DNA of 64,000 nt from an uncultured Clostridia bacterium (GCA_934162615.1 CAKPJK010000002.1:9671-73670); one strand, 5' to 3'; shown: positions 1 through 9,117, counted from the first letter of the stretch. The notes: generated by a model from the letters alone, not told the origin. Numbers and translations are program-made.

Positions 1-207
1 CAAGATAACGCAGATGTAATAAGGTTACCAATAACTTATTTCCAAAATGAAAAGTATGTGAGTCAGAATGCATTTTTCCAGGAAATAAGGGAAAAAATTA
101 GACATAAATTTGGAACGAAACCTTCAAACGTTAAACTTGATTTCAATGTTCAAGACTATGAAAAAATAGAGAGGATGATTAAAGAAAATCAGAGATCAAA
201 AGACTAA
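1..207 (+). CDS. C-terminal end of an unknown protein (partial)
   Basis: The window opens inside a reading frame that runs from base 1 to a TAA stop at 205-207, giving 68 residues. The visible part is hydrophilic, starts QDNADVIRLPITYFQNEKYV and ends in a charged tail (ERMIKENQRSKD). I recognise no family. Codon use includes ACG, AGG and GTG and is less A/T-biased than that of the sporulation genes further on, like the next small gene and the gene at 56125. A good terminator follows directly, so this is the last gene of its transcript. Confidence 0.6.
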   Translation, partial: QDNADVIRLPITYFQNEKYVSQNAFFQEIREKIRHKFGTKPSNVKLDFNVQDYEKIERMIKENQRSKD

Positions 208-220
208 TTGCATTGCTCAT

Positions 221-261
221 CTCTTATCACTAATATTTTTGGTGGTAAGAGAAATTTTTTT
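221..261 (+). terminator. Rho-independent terminator after the first partial gene
   Basis: CTCTTATCAC (221-230) pairs with GTGGTAAGAG (242-251) with one G-U pair, and is followed by AAATTTTTTT. Stem and T-run are typical of an intrinsic terminator. Confidence 0.75.
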
Positions 262-277
262 GATATTGCATATTATG

Positions 278-306
278 TTGACTTCTTGCTTAAAAAAGCT
301 TATAAT
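278..306 (+). promoter_or_regulatory. SigA-type promoter for the 349-615 gene
   Basis: TTGACT at 278-283 and TATAAT at 301-306 are separated by 17 bases, a near-consensus housekeeping promoter about 40 bases upstream of the ATG at 349. The -35 lies inside a 19-base sequence (263-281) that also occurs upstream of the gene at 56125. Confidence 0.7.
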
Positions 307-348
307 ATATTTAGTAGCGATAAAATTTGCACATAAAAGGAGAACAAC

Positions 349-615
349 ATGAGATTTAAATTAATTTCAACAGGAAATGGCAGTTTTTCAGTTGTTTTAG
401 CGGATGTAAGAAGTGCTAAGCAGCTTAACATCACAGAGCTGGAATTGGAGGATCCGGCATTAATTTCAAGAGAATCTGTGATTTCTGAAATAAGAGAAAG
501 AACAGAAAAATTTTTCACTTGTGAAGAATCGATAAACCTTGAGATTGATGAAAAAACTGAAAAAGAAATTTCAAAAACATTTTTACATAACAAATTTGTT
601 TTTGAATCTGAGTAA
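349..615 (+). CDS. Small unknown protein, 88 aa
   Basis: An 88-residue frame with a clear AAGGAGAA ribosome binding site about 8 bases before the ATG and its own promoter and terminator, so it is a monocistronic unit. The product is acidic, has no membrane segment or signal peptide, and has no motif I recognise; the middle (ISRESVISEIRERTEKFF) looks helical. Codon use (CAG, CTG, GCG, CCG, GAG) is more balanced than in the surrounding AT-rich genes, as in the gene at 56125 with which it shares an upstream 19-mer. Function unknown; probably part of a horizontally acquired set. Confidence 0.65.
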   Translation: MRFKLISTGNGSFSVVLADVRSAKQLNITELELEDPALISRESVISEIRERTEKFFTCEESINLEIDEKTEKEISKTFLHNKFVFESE

Positions 616-624
616 AAATCTCCA

Positions 625-654
625 CCCTTACCATTAGAAATTAGATGGTAAGGG
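625..654 (+). terminator. Probable terminator after the 349-615 gene
   Basis: CCCTTACCAT (625-634) and ATGGTAAGGG (645-654) form a perfect 10-bp stem with a 10-base loop. The following sequence (CTTTATTTGTT) is only moderately T-rich. Confidence 0.55.
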
Positions 655-693
655 CTTTATTTGTTAGTGAGTTCATAGATTGGATTATTTGAC

Positions 694-722
694 TTTACAT
701 GAGATTCAAATTGATGTATAAT
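694..722 (+). promoter_or_regulatory. Promoter for the 764-1012 gene
   Basis: TTTACA at 694-699 and TATAAT at 717-722 with a 17-base spacer, about 40 bases upstream of the start codon. Confidence 0.6.
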
Positions 723-763
723 ATTGAATGTTGAAATTTAGTAGTTACTTTTAAGGAGGAATT

Positions 764-1012
764 ATGACATCTAAGCAAAAAAAACAAAAAAATAATTTTG
801 ATATCATATCGCAATTTATGAACAGCGATATGAAAGAAAAGAAATTAGAAAAAACAATTCACGAAATATTTGTCTTAGATAGACAAATATATGAAAGGGA
901 CCTTAATATTGGACTCTTTTATGAGAACGGAAAGAAGTTTAATAGAACTATGCAAACGGATTATGCAAAATATGGCAATAAGCCAATTCCAATATTGCTA
1001 ATAAAAAAGTAA
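764..1012 (+). CDS. Small unknown protein, 82 aa
   Basis: The ATG is preceded by AAGGAGGAATT, a near-perfect ribosome binding site, and the gene has its own promoter and terminator. The 82-residue product is basic at the N terminus (MTSKQKKQKNNFD) and has no hydrophobic segment. I recognise no domain. It is another monocistronic small gene beside the two atypical genes at the window start; function unknown. Confidence 0.65.
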   Translation: MTSKQKKQKNNFDIISQFMNSDMKEKKLEKTIHEIFVLDRQIYERDLNIGLFYENGKKFNRTMQTDYAKYGNKPIPILLIKK

Positions 1013-1015
1013 CAA

Positions 1016-1043
1016 AAAAGGAACATCAATTGGTGTTCCTTTT
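1016..1043. terminator. Bidirectional terminator between a small gene and uvrB
   Basis: AAAAGGAACA (1016-1025) pairs with TGTTCCTTTT (1034-1043), and the pairing continues inward through the loop. Runs of A on the left and T on the right let it serve the plus-strand gene ending at 1012 and the minus-strand uvrB ending at 1128. Confidence 0.75.
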
Positions 1044-1127
1044 ATATATATTGAATATGATAAAAAGTAGAGTTAAGACTGAAAATTGAAAATTTCCAGA
1101 TTTATTCTTGACAAAACAATGTTAAAA

Positions 1128-3083
1128 TTATAACAATTTTTCCAATTCTTTAATTTTATCTCTAATCTCAGCAGCCTTTTCAAATTCCATAGAAGCAGCA
1201 TATTTAAGCATTTCATCAGTCAATTCAGCAATAGTATTCTTAATATCATCAGCATTTTCCATTTTAAATTCAACACCAATATCTTCTTGTTTAGTAATAC
1301 TAATATTATCTCTAATAGATTTTTTAATTGTTTTTGGAGTAATGCCATGCTCAATATTATATTGTTCTTGAATATGACGTCTTCTGTTAGTTTCGGAAAT
1401 TGCTTTTTCCATAGAATCAGTAAGTTCATCAGCATACATAATAACAGTACCATCGGTGTTTCTAGCAGCACGTCCAATAGTTTGAATCAAAGAACGCTCT
1501 GAACGCAAGAAACCTTCTTTATCGGCATCTAAAATAGCAACTAAAGAAACTTCTGGTATATCTAAACCTTCTCTTAAAAGATTTATACCAACTAAAACAT
1601 CAAATTCACCTAAACGTAGATTTCTTATAATTTCCATTCTTTCAAGTGCTTTAATATCTGAATGCATATAATTAACTTTAATATCCAAACTTTGTAAATA
1701 TGAAGTTAAATCTTCAGCCATTTTTTTAGTTAGGGTAGTAACCAAAACTCTTTCATGTTTTTCAACTCTAATACGAATTTGCTCAATTAAATCATCAATT
1801 TGATTTGTAACAGGTTTAACTTCAATTTTAGGGTCCAAAAGACCAGTAGGTCTAATAATCTGCTCAACAACATTATCTTTGCTATGTTCTTTTTCATAAT
1901 CGGCAGGTGTAGCACTAACGAAAACGACTTGATTAATTCGTTCTTCAAACTCTTCAAATTTTAAAGGTCTGTTGTCATATGCAGATGGAAGTCTAAAACC
2001 ATAATTAACCAAAGAATCTTTACGAGCATGGTCGCCATTGTACATTGCTCTAACTTGAGGTATTGTAGCATGTGATTCGTCAATAAGTAGTAAAAAATCT
2101 TTAGGAAAATAATCTAGTAATGTGTATGGTGGACTGCCTGCAGGTCTACCACTTAAATGTCTTGAATAGTTTTCTATACCTTGACAAAAGCCAGTTTCTT
2201 TCATCATTTCTATATCAAAATTAGTACGTTCTTCAATTCTTTGTGCTTCAATTAATTTATTATTATCCTTAAAATATTTTATTCTTTCTTGAAGTTCTTT
2301 TTCAATGTTTTCAATTGCTCTGTCCAATTTATCTTTTTTTGTTACATATTGTGAGGCAGGAGGGATTAAGATATGTTTTCTTTCTCCAATTGCCTTTCCT
2401 GTAAGTGGATTGATTTCAGAGATTTTTTCAATTTCGTCACCCCAGAATTCGACTCTTACTGCACTTTCACTTTGAGAAGATGGATAAATTTCTACAATAT
2501 CACCTTTTGCTCTAAAAGTACTTCTTTTAAACTCTAATTCATTTCTTGAATATTGCATTTCTACCAATTTTCTTAAAACATCATCTCTTGATTTGTTCAT
2601 TCCTTCACGCAAAGAAAGCATCATTTCTTGGTAATCTTCTGGGTCACCTAAACCATATATACATGACACTGATGCAACAATTATTACATCTTTTGTCTCA
2701 AATAAAGAAAGTGTAGCGGAATGCCTTAATTTGTCGATTTCATCATTTATAGATGCATCTTTTTCTATATATGTGTCAGATGATGGAATGTAACTTTCTG
2801 GCTGATAGTAATCATAATATGATACAAAGTATTCAACATTATTTTCTGGAAAAAATTCTTTAAATTCAGAATAAAGTTGACCTGCTAGAGTTTTGTTATG
2901 GGCTAAAACTAGAGTAGGTTTTTGTACTTTATTTATTATATTTGCCATTGTAAAAGTTTTTCCAGAACCTGTTACACCAAGTAATGTTTGATATTTTTTT
3001 CCTTCTTTTATACCATTAGATAAATATTCTATTGCTTGCGGTTGGTCACCTGTTGGTTTGTAATCTGAGCGTAGATTAAACAT
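1128..3083 (-). CDS. uvrB: Excinuclease ABC subunit B (UvrB)
   Basis: UvrB is the damage-verifying helicase-like subunit of nucleotide excision repair; it is loaded by UvrA and recruits UvrC. The 651 residues match the family length. Visible landmarks in order: Walker [11 protein letters not shown] (about 37-46), the beta-hairpin region [21 protein letters not shown], the DESHATIPQ box, VSATPADYE, helicase motifs around [14 protein letters not shown] and [32 protein letters not shown], and a C-terminal UVR domain ending [14 protein letters not shown] that contacts UvrC. The ATG is preceded by a GGGGG ribosome binding site. It is transcribed alone; no uvrA or uvrC lies next to it. I see no LexA box in its promoter. 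Confidence 0.97.
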   Translation of the reverse strand: MFNLRSDYKPTGDQPQAIEYLSNGIKEGKKYQTLLGVTGSGKTFTMANIINKVQKPTLVLAHNKTLAGQLYSEFKEFFPENNVEYFVSYYDYYQPESYIPSSDTYIEKDASINDEIDKLRHSATLSLFETKDVIIVASVSCIYGLGDPEDYQEMMLSLREGMNKSRDDVLRKLVEMQYSRNELEFKRSTFRAKGDIVEIYPSSQSESAVRVEFWGDEIEKISEINPLTGKAIGERKHILIPPASQYVTKKDKLDRAIENIEKELQERIKYFKDNNKLIEAQRIEERTNFDIEMMKETGFCQGIENYSRHLSGRPAGSPPYTLLDYFPKDFLLLIDESHATIPQVRAMYNGDHARKDSLVNYGFRLPSAYDNRPLKFEEFEERINQVVFVSATPADYEKEHSKDNVVEQIIRPTGLLDPKIEVKPVTNQIDDLIEQIRIRVEKHERVLVTTLTKKMAEDLTSYLQSLDIKVNYMHSDIKALERMEIIRNLRLGEFDVLVGINLLREGLDIPEVSLVAILDADKEGFLRSERSLIQTIGRAARNTDGTVIMYADELTDSMEKAISETNRRRHIQEQYNIEHGITPKTIKKSIRDNISITKQEDIGVEFKMENADDIKNTIAELTDEMLKYAASMEFEKAAEIRDKIKELEKLL

Positions 3084-3123
3084 TTTAAAACCCCCAATTT
3101 AATAACTATTTTTCATACTTTAA

Positions 3124-3152
3124 AGTATATCATATAAAATAAATGTTTGCAA
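3124..3152 (-). promoter_or_regulatory. Promoter of uvrB
   Basis: On the minus strand TTGCAA (3152-3147) and TATACT (3129-3124) are 17 bases apart, about 40 bases upstream of the uvrB ATG. No GAAC-N4-GTTC operator is visible. Confidence 0.6.
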
Positions 3153-3172
3153 TAAAATTTTACATTTTAGTA

Positions 3173-3201
3173 TTGCCAAAAATAAGAAATTATGATATAG
3201 T
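3173..3201 (+). promoter_or_regulatory. Possible promoter of the 3282 gene
   Basis: TTGCCA (3173-3178) and TATAGT (3196-3201) are 17 bases apart, divergent from the uvrB promoter. The match to consensus is moderate. Confidence 0.45.
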
Positions 3202-3229
3202 CAAAACATCAAAAGAGAAGGGGATAAAG

Positions 3230-3277
3230 TTGAAGAATTTTCAATTTAGTTTATGCCTTGGGAAAGGAATGAAGTAA
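3230..3277 (+). other. Possible 15-codon leader ORF
   Basis: A TTG at 3230 preceded by a strong GAAGGGGATAAAG ribosome binding site opens a frame MKNFQFSLCLGKGMK that stops at 3277, five bases before the ATG of the next gene. The strong site upstream of such a short frame suggests a translated leader or coupled initiation, but chance cannot be excluded. Confidence 0.3.
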
Positions 3278-3281
3278 AAGA

Positions 3282-4595
3282 ATGGAACAAGAACCAATTA
3301 AAACAGAAAAGAAAAAAGCAAAAGGCAGTTATATAACTGGAATAATAGGTGCCGTAATTGGAGGTATTATCGCTACAATACCATGGATATTAGTATATGT
3401 ATATGGCCAAATGATGTTTTCAATATTGGCTGCACTAATAGCATTTGGTGAATATTATGGTTACAAAATAGCAAGAGGAAAAGTAAATAAAAAATTACCT
3501 GTAATATTAATGGTAATGGCATTGGTAATAGTATCAATAACGACTTTAGTTGTAATACCAGGATTATTAATACACAATGAAGGAATTGCAGTAACAACAG
3601 AAAATATACAAAGATTATATCAAAATAGTGAATTTTCAACTGCAATAGTTAAAGACTTTGTAATATCATTTATATTTACAATTTTAGGTGCTAGTATTGT
3701 TACATCAAATGTAAAAAGGAAATTATCAAATAATGAAGAAGATGGAAAAGATAGTTCAAAAAATACAACACAAATAAATGAAATTCAAAAAGCAACAATT
3801 GAATTGTTAAAACCTATATTTACAAAATATGAAGCAACAACACAAGAAAAAGCAATGTTAAAAGATGAAGTAATTGCAGAGATAGAAGATAAAAGAAAAG
3901 CAAAATATTCATTTAGTTACTTAAAACAATTAGGAATAATTAAAAAATATAAAGGAAAATTTTATTATGTAGAAGATGCAGAAAATAACACAATAGGTAG
4001 TACAAAAATATCAAAATGGCAAATTTTAAGTTTTACAATTTTAGTTGCAATTTTTATGCTATTTTTTACATTATCAATAATTACAAATAAAAAAGCAGAA
4101 AATGCAGTATACCAAGATTCAAATGTACAATTTGAAATGCAAAAAGACTGGACAAAAGGTCAATCAGAATATACAACAGAATGGAATTTTTATAAATACA
4201 TAAGTAATGTGCCTGTTTTAAATGAATCAAACGAAATTACTGAAGGAGATTACGCATCATATCCAGCAGGAATAAATGTTTATTATGATCCATCAGAACA
4301 AGAAACAATATCAAATATTGATGATGTAAAAACAAATTTGGAAGCAGGATTAGAAAACTCAACAGACAAACCTGAAACACAAGAAATGACGATAGAAAAA
4401 ACAAAAAATAATTATGATGTATTAAAAGTTAAAATGGTTTACAACACAGAACCAAAACAGGTAACATATTATTATTATATTTTAAATGGAAAAAAATTAT
4501 CTTGTATAACAGCATATAGTTTTAATTTAGATGAAGCAGATGCACTAGAGGCAGAAGCAAGTAACGTAGCAAATTCATTTAAATGGTTACAATAA
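3282..4595 (+). CDS. Multi-pass membrane protein of unknown function
   Basis: 437 residues. The N terminus is a short basic tail followed by four hydrophobic segments (about residues 17-70, 76-98 and 125-142); a cytoplasmic region of about 100 residues containing a predicted helical stretch (LKPIFTKYEATTQEKAML) follows, then another membrane span (about 250-268) and a roughly 165-residue extracytoplasmic C-terminal domain ending NSFKWLQ. I recognise no family. The C-terminal part resembles the small secreted folds often tethered in Clostridia, but this is inference. It sits between divergent uvrB and the spoIIIA operon, where spoIIIAA would be expected, yet has no AAA ATPase motif. Confidence 0.8.
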   Translation: MEQEPIKTEKKKAKGSYITGIIGAVIGGIIATIPWILVYVYGQMMFSILAALIAFGEYYGYKIARGKVNKKLPVILMVMALVIVSITTLVVIPGLLIHNEGIAVTTENIQRLYQNSEFSTAIVKDFVISFIFTILGASIVTSNVKRKLSNNEEDGKDSSKNTTQINEIQKATIELLKPIFTKYEATTQEKAMLKDEVIAEIEDKRKAKYSFSYLKQLGIIKKYKGKFYYVEDAENNTIGSTKISKWQILSFTILVAIFMLFFTLSIITNKKAENAVYQDSNVQFEMQKDWTKGQSEYTTEWNFYKYISNVPVLNESNEITEGDYASYPAGINVYYDPSEQETISNIDDVKTNLEAGLENSTDKPETQEMTIEKTKNNYDVLKVKMVYNTEPKQVTYYYYILNGKKLSCITAYSFNLDEADALEAEASNVANSFKWLQ

Positions 4596-4714
4596 TTTTT
4601 GTGTATATGGATTCCATATGGGATTGTTAATAAATTTTTAAAGATATATAAATAGAGTTCTAAAATTAAATAAAGAGCATATAATATTAAAAAATAAATG
4701 CAAGGAGAATTAAA

Positions 4715-5225
4715 ATGCAGTTTATTAAATATTGTATGCTTTTTTTTGTGTTTTTAATTGCTACATTGATTGGTAAAAATATATCTCAAAAATATAAGTT
4801 TAGATTGGACGAGTTGGAAGAATTAAAAAATGCATTAAACATATTCAAATCTAAAATAAAATTTACATATGAGCCAATTCCAGAAATATTTGTAGGAATT
4901 GCGAATAATTCAAATAAAAATATTTCTAATTTGTTTAATATGGCAGTTGATAAAATGAAAACTGAATCTGCCGGAGTAGCATGGGAAAGAGCAGTTGATG
5001 AGTTTCAAAGTAATTTAAATGAAGAAGACAGACAGGCTTTGAAAACGTTATCAAAACTACTCCGGAGCAACAGATATACAGGGACAAATTAGCCAGATTG
5101 AGGTCACAGAAACTTTTTTGGATGAGCAAATTAGACAAGCACAAGAAGAAAAAAATAGAAATGAAAAATTGTATAAAAAACTTGGAATGAGTATAGGAAT
5201 GGCTATTGTTATTATTTTAGCTTAG
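4715..5225 (+). CDS. spoIIIAB: Stage III sporulation protein AB, read through a CGG +1 frameshift
   Basis: SpoIIIAB is part of the spoIIIA-encoded channel that links mother cell and forespore after engulfment. Residues 1-116 (4715-5062) carry the N-terminal membrane segment and the helical body (DELEELKNALNIFKSKIKFT). At 5063-5065 the frame meets CGG; read on in frame it stops at 5092. Skipping one base continues GATDIQGQISQIEVTET and the C-terminal membrane helix LGMSIGMAIVIILA to a TAG at 5223-5225, restoring the usual length of about 170 residues and the conserved LLG-TD motif. The ribosome binding site is AAGGAG. A CATATAAT box at 4678-4685 could be a sporulation-sigma -10 element. First gene of the operon here. 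Confidence 0.85.
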
Positions 5226-5263
5226 ATTATAATTTTGATTTTATTTTAAGGGGGAAAATATTT

Positions 5264-5458
5264 ATGAGTATAGAATTATTGTTTAAAATAGCGGCAATTG
5301 GAATATTGGTTGCAGTTTTGTATCAAGTTTTAGTTCGTGCAGGTAGAGAGGACCAGGCAATGATGACTACACTTGCAGGTCTTGTCATTGTTCTTACAAT
5401 GGTTATTAAAGAAATAAGTGGGTTATTTGATACAGTACGTACATTATTTAATTTATAA
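5264..5458 (+). CDS. spoIIIAC: Stage III sporulation protein AC
   Basis: 64 residues with two hydrophobic helices (about 5-25 and 34-52), the size and topology of SpoIIIAC, a small membrane component of the mother cell-to-forespore channel. The sequence MSIELLFKIAAIGILVAVLY and the central GREDQAMMTTLAGL match the family pattern. It lies 38 bases after spoIIIAB with a strong AAGGGGG ribosome binding site. Confidence 0.93.
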   Translation: MSIELLFKIAAIGILVAVLYQVLVRAGREDQAMMTTLAGLVIVLTMVIKEISGLFDTVRTLFNL

Positions 5459-5519
5459 AAATTTGTGATATAGAGTTAATCTTTAATCGTAAAAATTTAT
5501 AAATAAGGACGGAAAAATA

Positions 5520-5906
5520 ATGGAAATAATTAAAATAATTGGAATTGCTTTAATTGCACTGATAATTATAATAATGCTAAAACAGTACAGACCAGAATAT
5601 GCAATATTTATAAGCATTTTAACAGGAATATTAATTTTATTTCTTGTAATGGATAGACTAACAGGAATTATTAATTTAATTGAGACAATTGAAGATAAAT
5701 TTTCTATAAATACGCAGTTTATAGCACTTTTAATAAAAATAACAGGAATTGCTTTTTTATCTGAATTTGCTGTTAGTGTTTGTAAAGATTCAGGAGAAGC
5801 AGCAATTGCAAGCAAGATAGAAATAGGGAGTAAAATAATTATTATTTCTATGTCTATTCCAATAATATCAAGTTTATTAGAAATAATATTAAAAATTTTA
5901 CCATAA
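5520..5906 (+). CDS. spoIIIAD: Stage III sporulation protein AD
   Basis: 128 residues, all membrane: helices near 3-20, 26-44, 66-88 and 98-125. The family pattern (YRPEYAIFISILTGILILF, then GIAFLSEFAVSVCKDSGE-AAIASKIEIGSK) identifies SpoIIIAD. It follows spoIIIAC in the same order as in Bacillus. Ribosome binding site AAGGACGG. Confidence 0.95.
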   Translation: MEIIKIIGIALIALIIIIMLKQYRPEYAIFISILTGILILFLVMDRLTGIINLIETIEDKFSINTQFIALLIKITGIAFLSEFAVSVCKDSGEAAIASKIEIGSKIIIISMSIPIISSLLEIILKILP

Positions 5907-5954
5907 AAGAGTGATGAACCATAAAAGTTACATTATTGAGGAGGAATATTAAAT

Positions 5955-7166
5955 GTGAAAAAACAAAAGATAATAATTACATTCATAATATTAATATTTT
6001 TGTTGCCAATGCAATCAAAAGCATTAAATGATACAAATACCTTAATAAATACAGAAAATGAAGAAAAAACAGAAAACACTACAAAAATAACGCAAGAAGA
6101 TATAGAAAAGCAAGAAGAAACATTTGGAATAAATTCTTTTATACAGAATTCAAAACAATATACAGGTGATTTTTTTGAAAATATAGACATTAATGAAATT
6201 TTAAATTCTGCCATAAAAGGTGAGATAGATAATACTACAATATACAAAAAAATACTGAATTTGCTTGGAACAGAAGTACAAACAGGATTAAAAAGTCTAG
6301 CATGTATATTAGCAATAATAATAATACATAGTATTTTAAAATCAATAAGCGAAAGCTTAGAAAATGATAATATATCAAAATTAATATATTATGTTCAATA
6401 CATAGCAATAATAACAGTAATTATGACAAACTTTTCTGACATAATTAACTTAGTAAAAACAACATCAACAAACTTAGTTGGCTTTATGAATACATTAATT
6501 CCAGTATTAATATCTCTAATGCTTTATACAGGAAGTATTAGCACAACGAGTATATTAGAACCAATAATATTATTTATGATTAATTTCATAGGAAATTTAA
6601 TTGAAAATGTTTTAATACCAGTAATATTAATCATAACATCAATGAGCATAATTTCCAAAATTTCTGATAGAGTTCAGATTGATAAGATATCAAAATTTTT
6701 AAAATCGACAACCATTTGGTTTTTGGGAATTGTACTGACGATATTTGTAGGAGTTGTTTCTTTAGAGGGAACAATGGCTAGTTCTGTTGATGGAATTACT
6801 GCAAAAACCGCAAAGGCACTTGTAAGTTCAGCAGTTCCAGTTGTTGGTAAAATTTTAGGTGATGTTGTAGATAGTGTATTAGGATGTGGCTTAATTTTAA
6901 AAAACGCAGTTGGTTTTGTTGGTGTTATAGTCATTATAGGAATATGCATTTTACCAATTTTAAAACTTACAGTATTAACGTTTTCATATAAATTAATTGC
7001 AAGTGTAAGTGAAGTTATAGCAGATGGTAAAATTGTGAAATTATTAGATGAAGTTGCAGATATTTTTAAAATTTTGTTAGCAATTTTAGTTACAATTTCA
7101 TTTATGGTAATAATTGGGACAACACTATTGGTAAGAATGTCAAATGCAGGAATGATGTTTAGATAG
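5955..7166 (+). CDS. spoIIIAE: Stage III sporulation protein AE
   Basis: 403 residues, near the family length. A signal-like N terminus (KKQKIIITFIILIFLLPMQS) precedes a soluble region of about 80 residues and then about eight membrane helices; the block EGTMASSVDGITAKTAKALV followed by SAVPVVGKILGDVVDSVLG is characteristic of SpoIIIAE. I chose the GTG at 5955, 10 bases after GAGGAGG. It forms the polytopic core of the spoIIIA complex in the mother-cell membrane. Confidence 0.96.
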   Translation: MKKQKIIITFIILIFLLPMQSKALNDTNTLINTENEEKTENTTKITQEDIEKQEETFGINSFIQNSKQYTGDFFENIDINEILNSAIKGEIDNTTIYKKILNLLGTEVQTGLKSLACILAIIIIHSILKSISESLENDNISKLIYYVQYIAIITVIMTNFSDIINLVKTTSTNLVGFMNTLIPVLISLMLYTGSISTTSILEPIILFMINFIGNLIENVLIPVILIITSMSIISKISDRVQIDKISKFLKSTTIWFLGIVLTIFVGVVSLEGTMASSVDGITAKTAKALVSSAVPVVGKILGDVVDSVLGCGLILKNAVGFVGVIVIIGICILPILKLTVLTFSYKLIASVSEVIADGKIVKLLDEVADIFKILLAILVTISFMVIIGTTLLVRMSNAGMMFR

Positions 7167-7177
7167 AGGTGATATAG

Positions 7178-7669
7178 ATGGTTAGTTTTTTAAGTTCATG
7201 GGTAAAAAATTTGTGTTTGGCATTAATTGTTGTATCAATACTTGAAATGATACTTCCTAATAATAAGACAAAAAAATATGTCAAAATGGTTATGGGGATG
7301 TATATTTTATTTAGTATAATAGCGCCATTTGTAGAAAATAAAAACGAATTGAAATTTGATGTGGAAAATTTATATAGGCAATATAGTACAGAAACATCAG
7401 CAACAACTGAGGTAGTTGACCAGACTACAATGGATAGTAAATTAAATGAATTATATGAAGAAAAGATTGAAAAAGATATTATGCAAAAAACTGAGGAATT
7501 AGGATATGAAATAGACAGTTGCAATGTAAAAGCACATATATCAGACCAAGATACTGGAATAGAACAAATATTTATCAGGTGCAACTTGGATGAGAACGGA
7601 ATTGAAACTGTTAAAAAATTTATAATACAAGAATATGGGGTGAGTGAAAAATGTTTAAGGATAAGTTAA
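7178..7669 (+). CDS. spoIIIAF: Stage III sporulation protein AF
   Basis: 163 residues: two N-terminal membrane helices (LSSWVKNLCLALIVVSILEM and KMVMGMYILFSIIAPF) followed by a soluble C-terminal domain that ends in a ferredoxin-like ring-building motif region (IRCNLDENGIETVKKFIIQE). Order and topology identify SpoIIIAF. Its 3' end overlaps the start of spoIIIAG by 19 bases, implying translational coupling. Confidence 0.93.
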   Translation: MVSFLSSWVKNLCLALIVVSILEMILPNNKTKKYVKMVMGMYILFSIIAPFVENKNELKFDVENLYRQYSTETSATTEVVDQTTMDSKLNELYEEKIEKDIMQKTEELGYEIDSCNVKAHISDQDTGIEQIFIRCNLDENGIETVKKFIIQEYGVSEKCLRIS

Positions 7670-8287
7670 AAAAAATGATAGGTAATGATGAAACTCAAGG
7701 AAATAACAAAAGAAAAATAGAAAATTTAGTCTTTCTAATAGTTGTTTTAATAATAACAGTTGTTATAATAAATTATGTTTGGAGTGGAGATAAGAGTTCA
7801 AGTAAAAATATGACTAATTCTGCCGGAAAACAACTGGCAGAGGCAAAAACAACACAGATTACAACCAATTCTACCACACAAAGTTCAAATCGGTACAACT
7901 AATGAAAATTTAGAACAAAGACTTGAAAATATTTTGACTAATATCGAAGGTGTTGGAGATGTAAAAGTATTTGTAAATTATTCAGAATCTGCTGAAACTG
8001 TTGCAATGTACAATGAAAATTCCAAAACGAGCACAACTGAGGAAACAGACAAAAGTGGTGGAGTTAAAAAGGTTGAACAGAAAGATTCTCAAAAAGAAGT
8101 AATTTACCAAGAACAGAATGGAACCAAAACACCCATAGTTCAAAAAACGGTTGAACCTAAAATTGAAGGTGCAATTATTACTGCTAAAGGGGCTTCTGAT
8201 ATAAATGTAAAAACTGCAATAATTCAAGCAGTAGAGGCAGCAACAGGACTTGCTACACACAAAATTCAGGTGTTTCAAGGAAACTAA
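7651..8287 (+). CDS. spoIIIAG: Stage III sporulation protein AG, read through a CGG +1 frameshift
   Basis: SpoIIIAG forms the large ring of the mother cell-forespore channel. Codons 1-80 encode a short cytoplasmic tail, a membrane helix (NLVFLIVVLIITVVIINYVW) and a linker. CGG at 7891-7893 is in frame; without a shift translation ends at 7902. Skipping one base continues GTTNENLEQRLENILTNIEG and the ring-building domain GVGDVKVFVNYSES to AATGLATHKIQVFQGN, stop at 8287, giving about 211 residues as expected. Since the downstream frame is intact for 131 codons and conserved, decay is unlikely. Confidence 0.87.
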
Positions 8288-8334
8288 TATTTCGTTGAAG
8301 CCTATAAAAGAATTTTAATAGGAGGAATATAAAA

Positions 8335-9027
8335 ATGAAATTTTTAAAGAAAAATCAGGTTGTTATATATGTAATTGCTTTGATGTTAGTTGTAGCGGGA
8401 TATTTGAATTTTTCAACAAATGGAGATTTTAAGACTGCGGTTCAAACTGCTAGTTCGGAAGAAGAATTGGAAAAAATGGCGAATATTGGTGATGCACAAT
8501 TAGTTAGTAGTAATGTAGTAAGTGAAGAAAATAGTACGGAAAATGTTATAAATAATAAAGTGTCAACAAATACAGAAAATACTGTAGTACAGGAAACAGA
8601 CAACAAAGTGGAGAATAATACTAAAGAGGATAATAAAACTGTAGAAACAAGTAATAATACTCAACAAAAAAGTAATGATAAAAATGATTATTTTAAAACA
8701 TCAAAATTAGAACGAGATACCATGTACTCACAAATGCTTGAAACATACGGTAATATTTTAAATAGCAATAATTCTTTGGAAACACAAAAACAATCTGCAA
8801 CAGAAGAAATAAAAAAAATAAATGATACTAAAAATAGTATTATGATTTGTGAAAATTTAATTATGACCAAGGGATTTGAAAATGTTGTTATTTTTGTAAA
8901 TGGTGATAGTATTAGTGTTGTTGTAAAGGATGATAATTTGAATACCGAAAAAGTTGCACAAATTCAAAATATTATTTCTAGAGAATTAAAATCTAAAGTT
9001 GAAAATATACATATTTCGAATAAATAA
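8335..9027 (+). CDS. spoIIIAH: Stage III sporulation protein AH
   Basis: 230 residues: N-terminal membrane helix (VVIYVIALMLVVAGYLNFST), a low-complexity N/T/E-rich linker (about 45-115), then the ring-building domain that faces SpoIIQ across the intermembrane space (ERDTMYSQMLETYGNILNSN ... MTKGFENVVIFVNGDSISVVV). Last gene of the operon, followed by a long hairpin. Ribosome binding site AGGAGGAAT. Confidence 0.93.
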   Translation: MKFLKKNQVVIYVIALMLVVAGYLNFSTNGDFKTAVQTASSEEELEKMANIGDAQLVSSNVVSEENSTENVINNKVSTNTENTVVQETDNKVENNTKEDNKTVETSNNTQQKSNDKNDYFKTSKLERDTMYSQMLETYGNILNSNNSLETQKQSATEEIKKINDTKNSIMICENLIMTKGFENVVIFVNGDSISVVVKDDNLNTEKVAQIQNIISRELKSKVENIHISNK

Positions 9028-9037
9028 AAAATATAAT

Positions 9038-9079
9038 AGCTAATAAAAATTTAAAAGAAAAAATAAATTTTTATTAGCT
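9038..9079. terminator. Terminator of the spoIIIA operon
   Basis: AGCTAATAAAAATTT (9038-9052) and its perfect complement AAATTTTTATTAGCT (9065-9079) form a 15-bp stem between convergent spoIIIAH and the XRE gene, so it may serve both strands. Confidence 0.65.
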
Positions 9080-9117
9080 TAAATTTACCTATAATTTAAA
9101 TGAATTATAATAATGAT

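Noticed and set aside
3084..3200. LexA operator upstream of uvrB
   Set aside because: No GAAC-N4-GTTC-like palindrome is present between the gene and its divergent neighbour.
7898..8280. Minus-strand and other overlapping frames inside spoIIIAG and other real genes
   Set aside because: They lack ribosome binding sites and are low-complexity F/L/I-rich shadows of A-rich coding strands.
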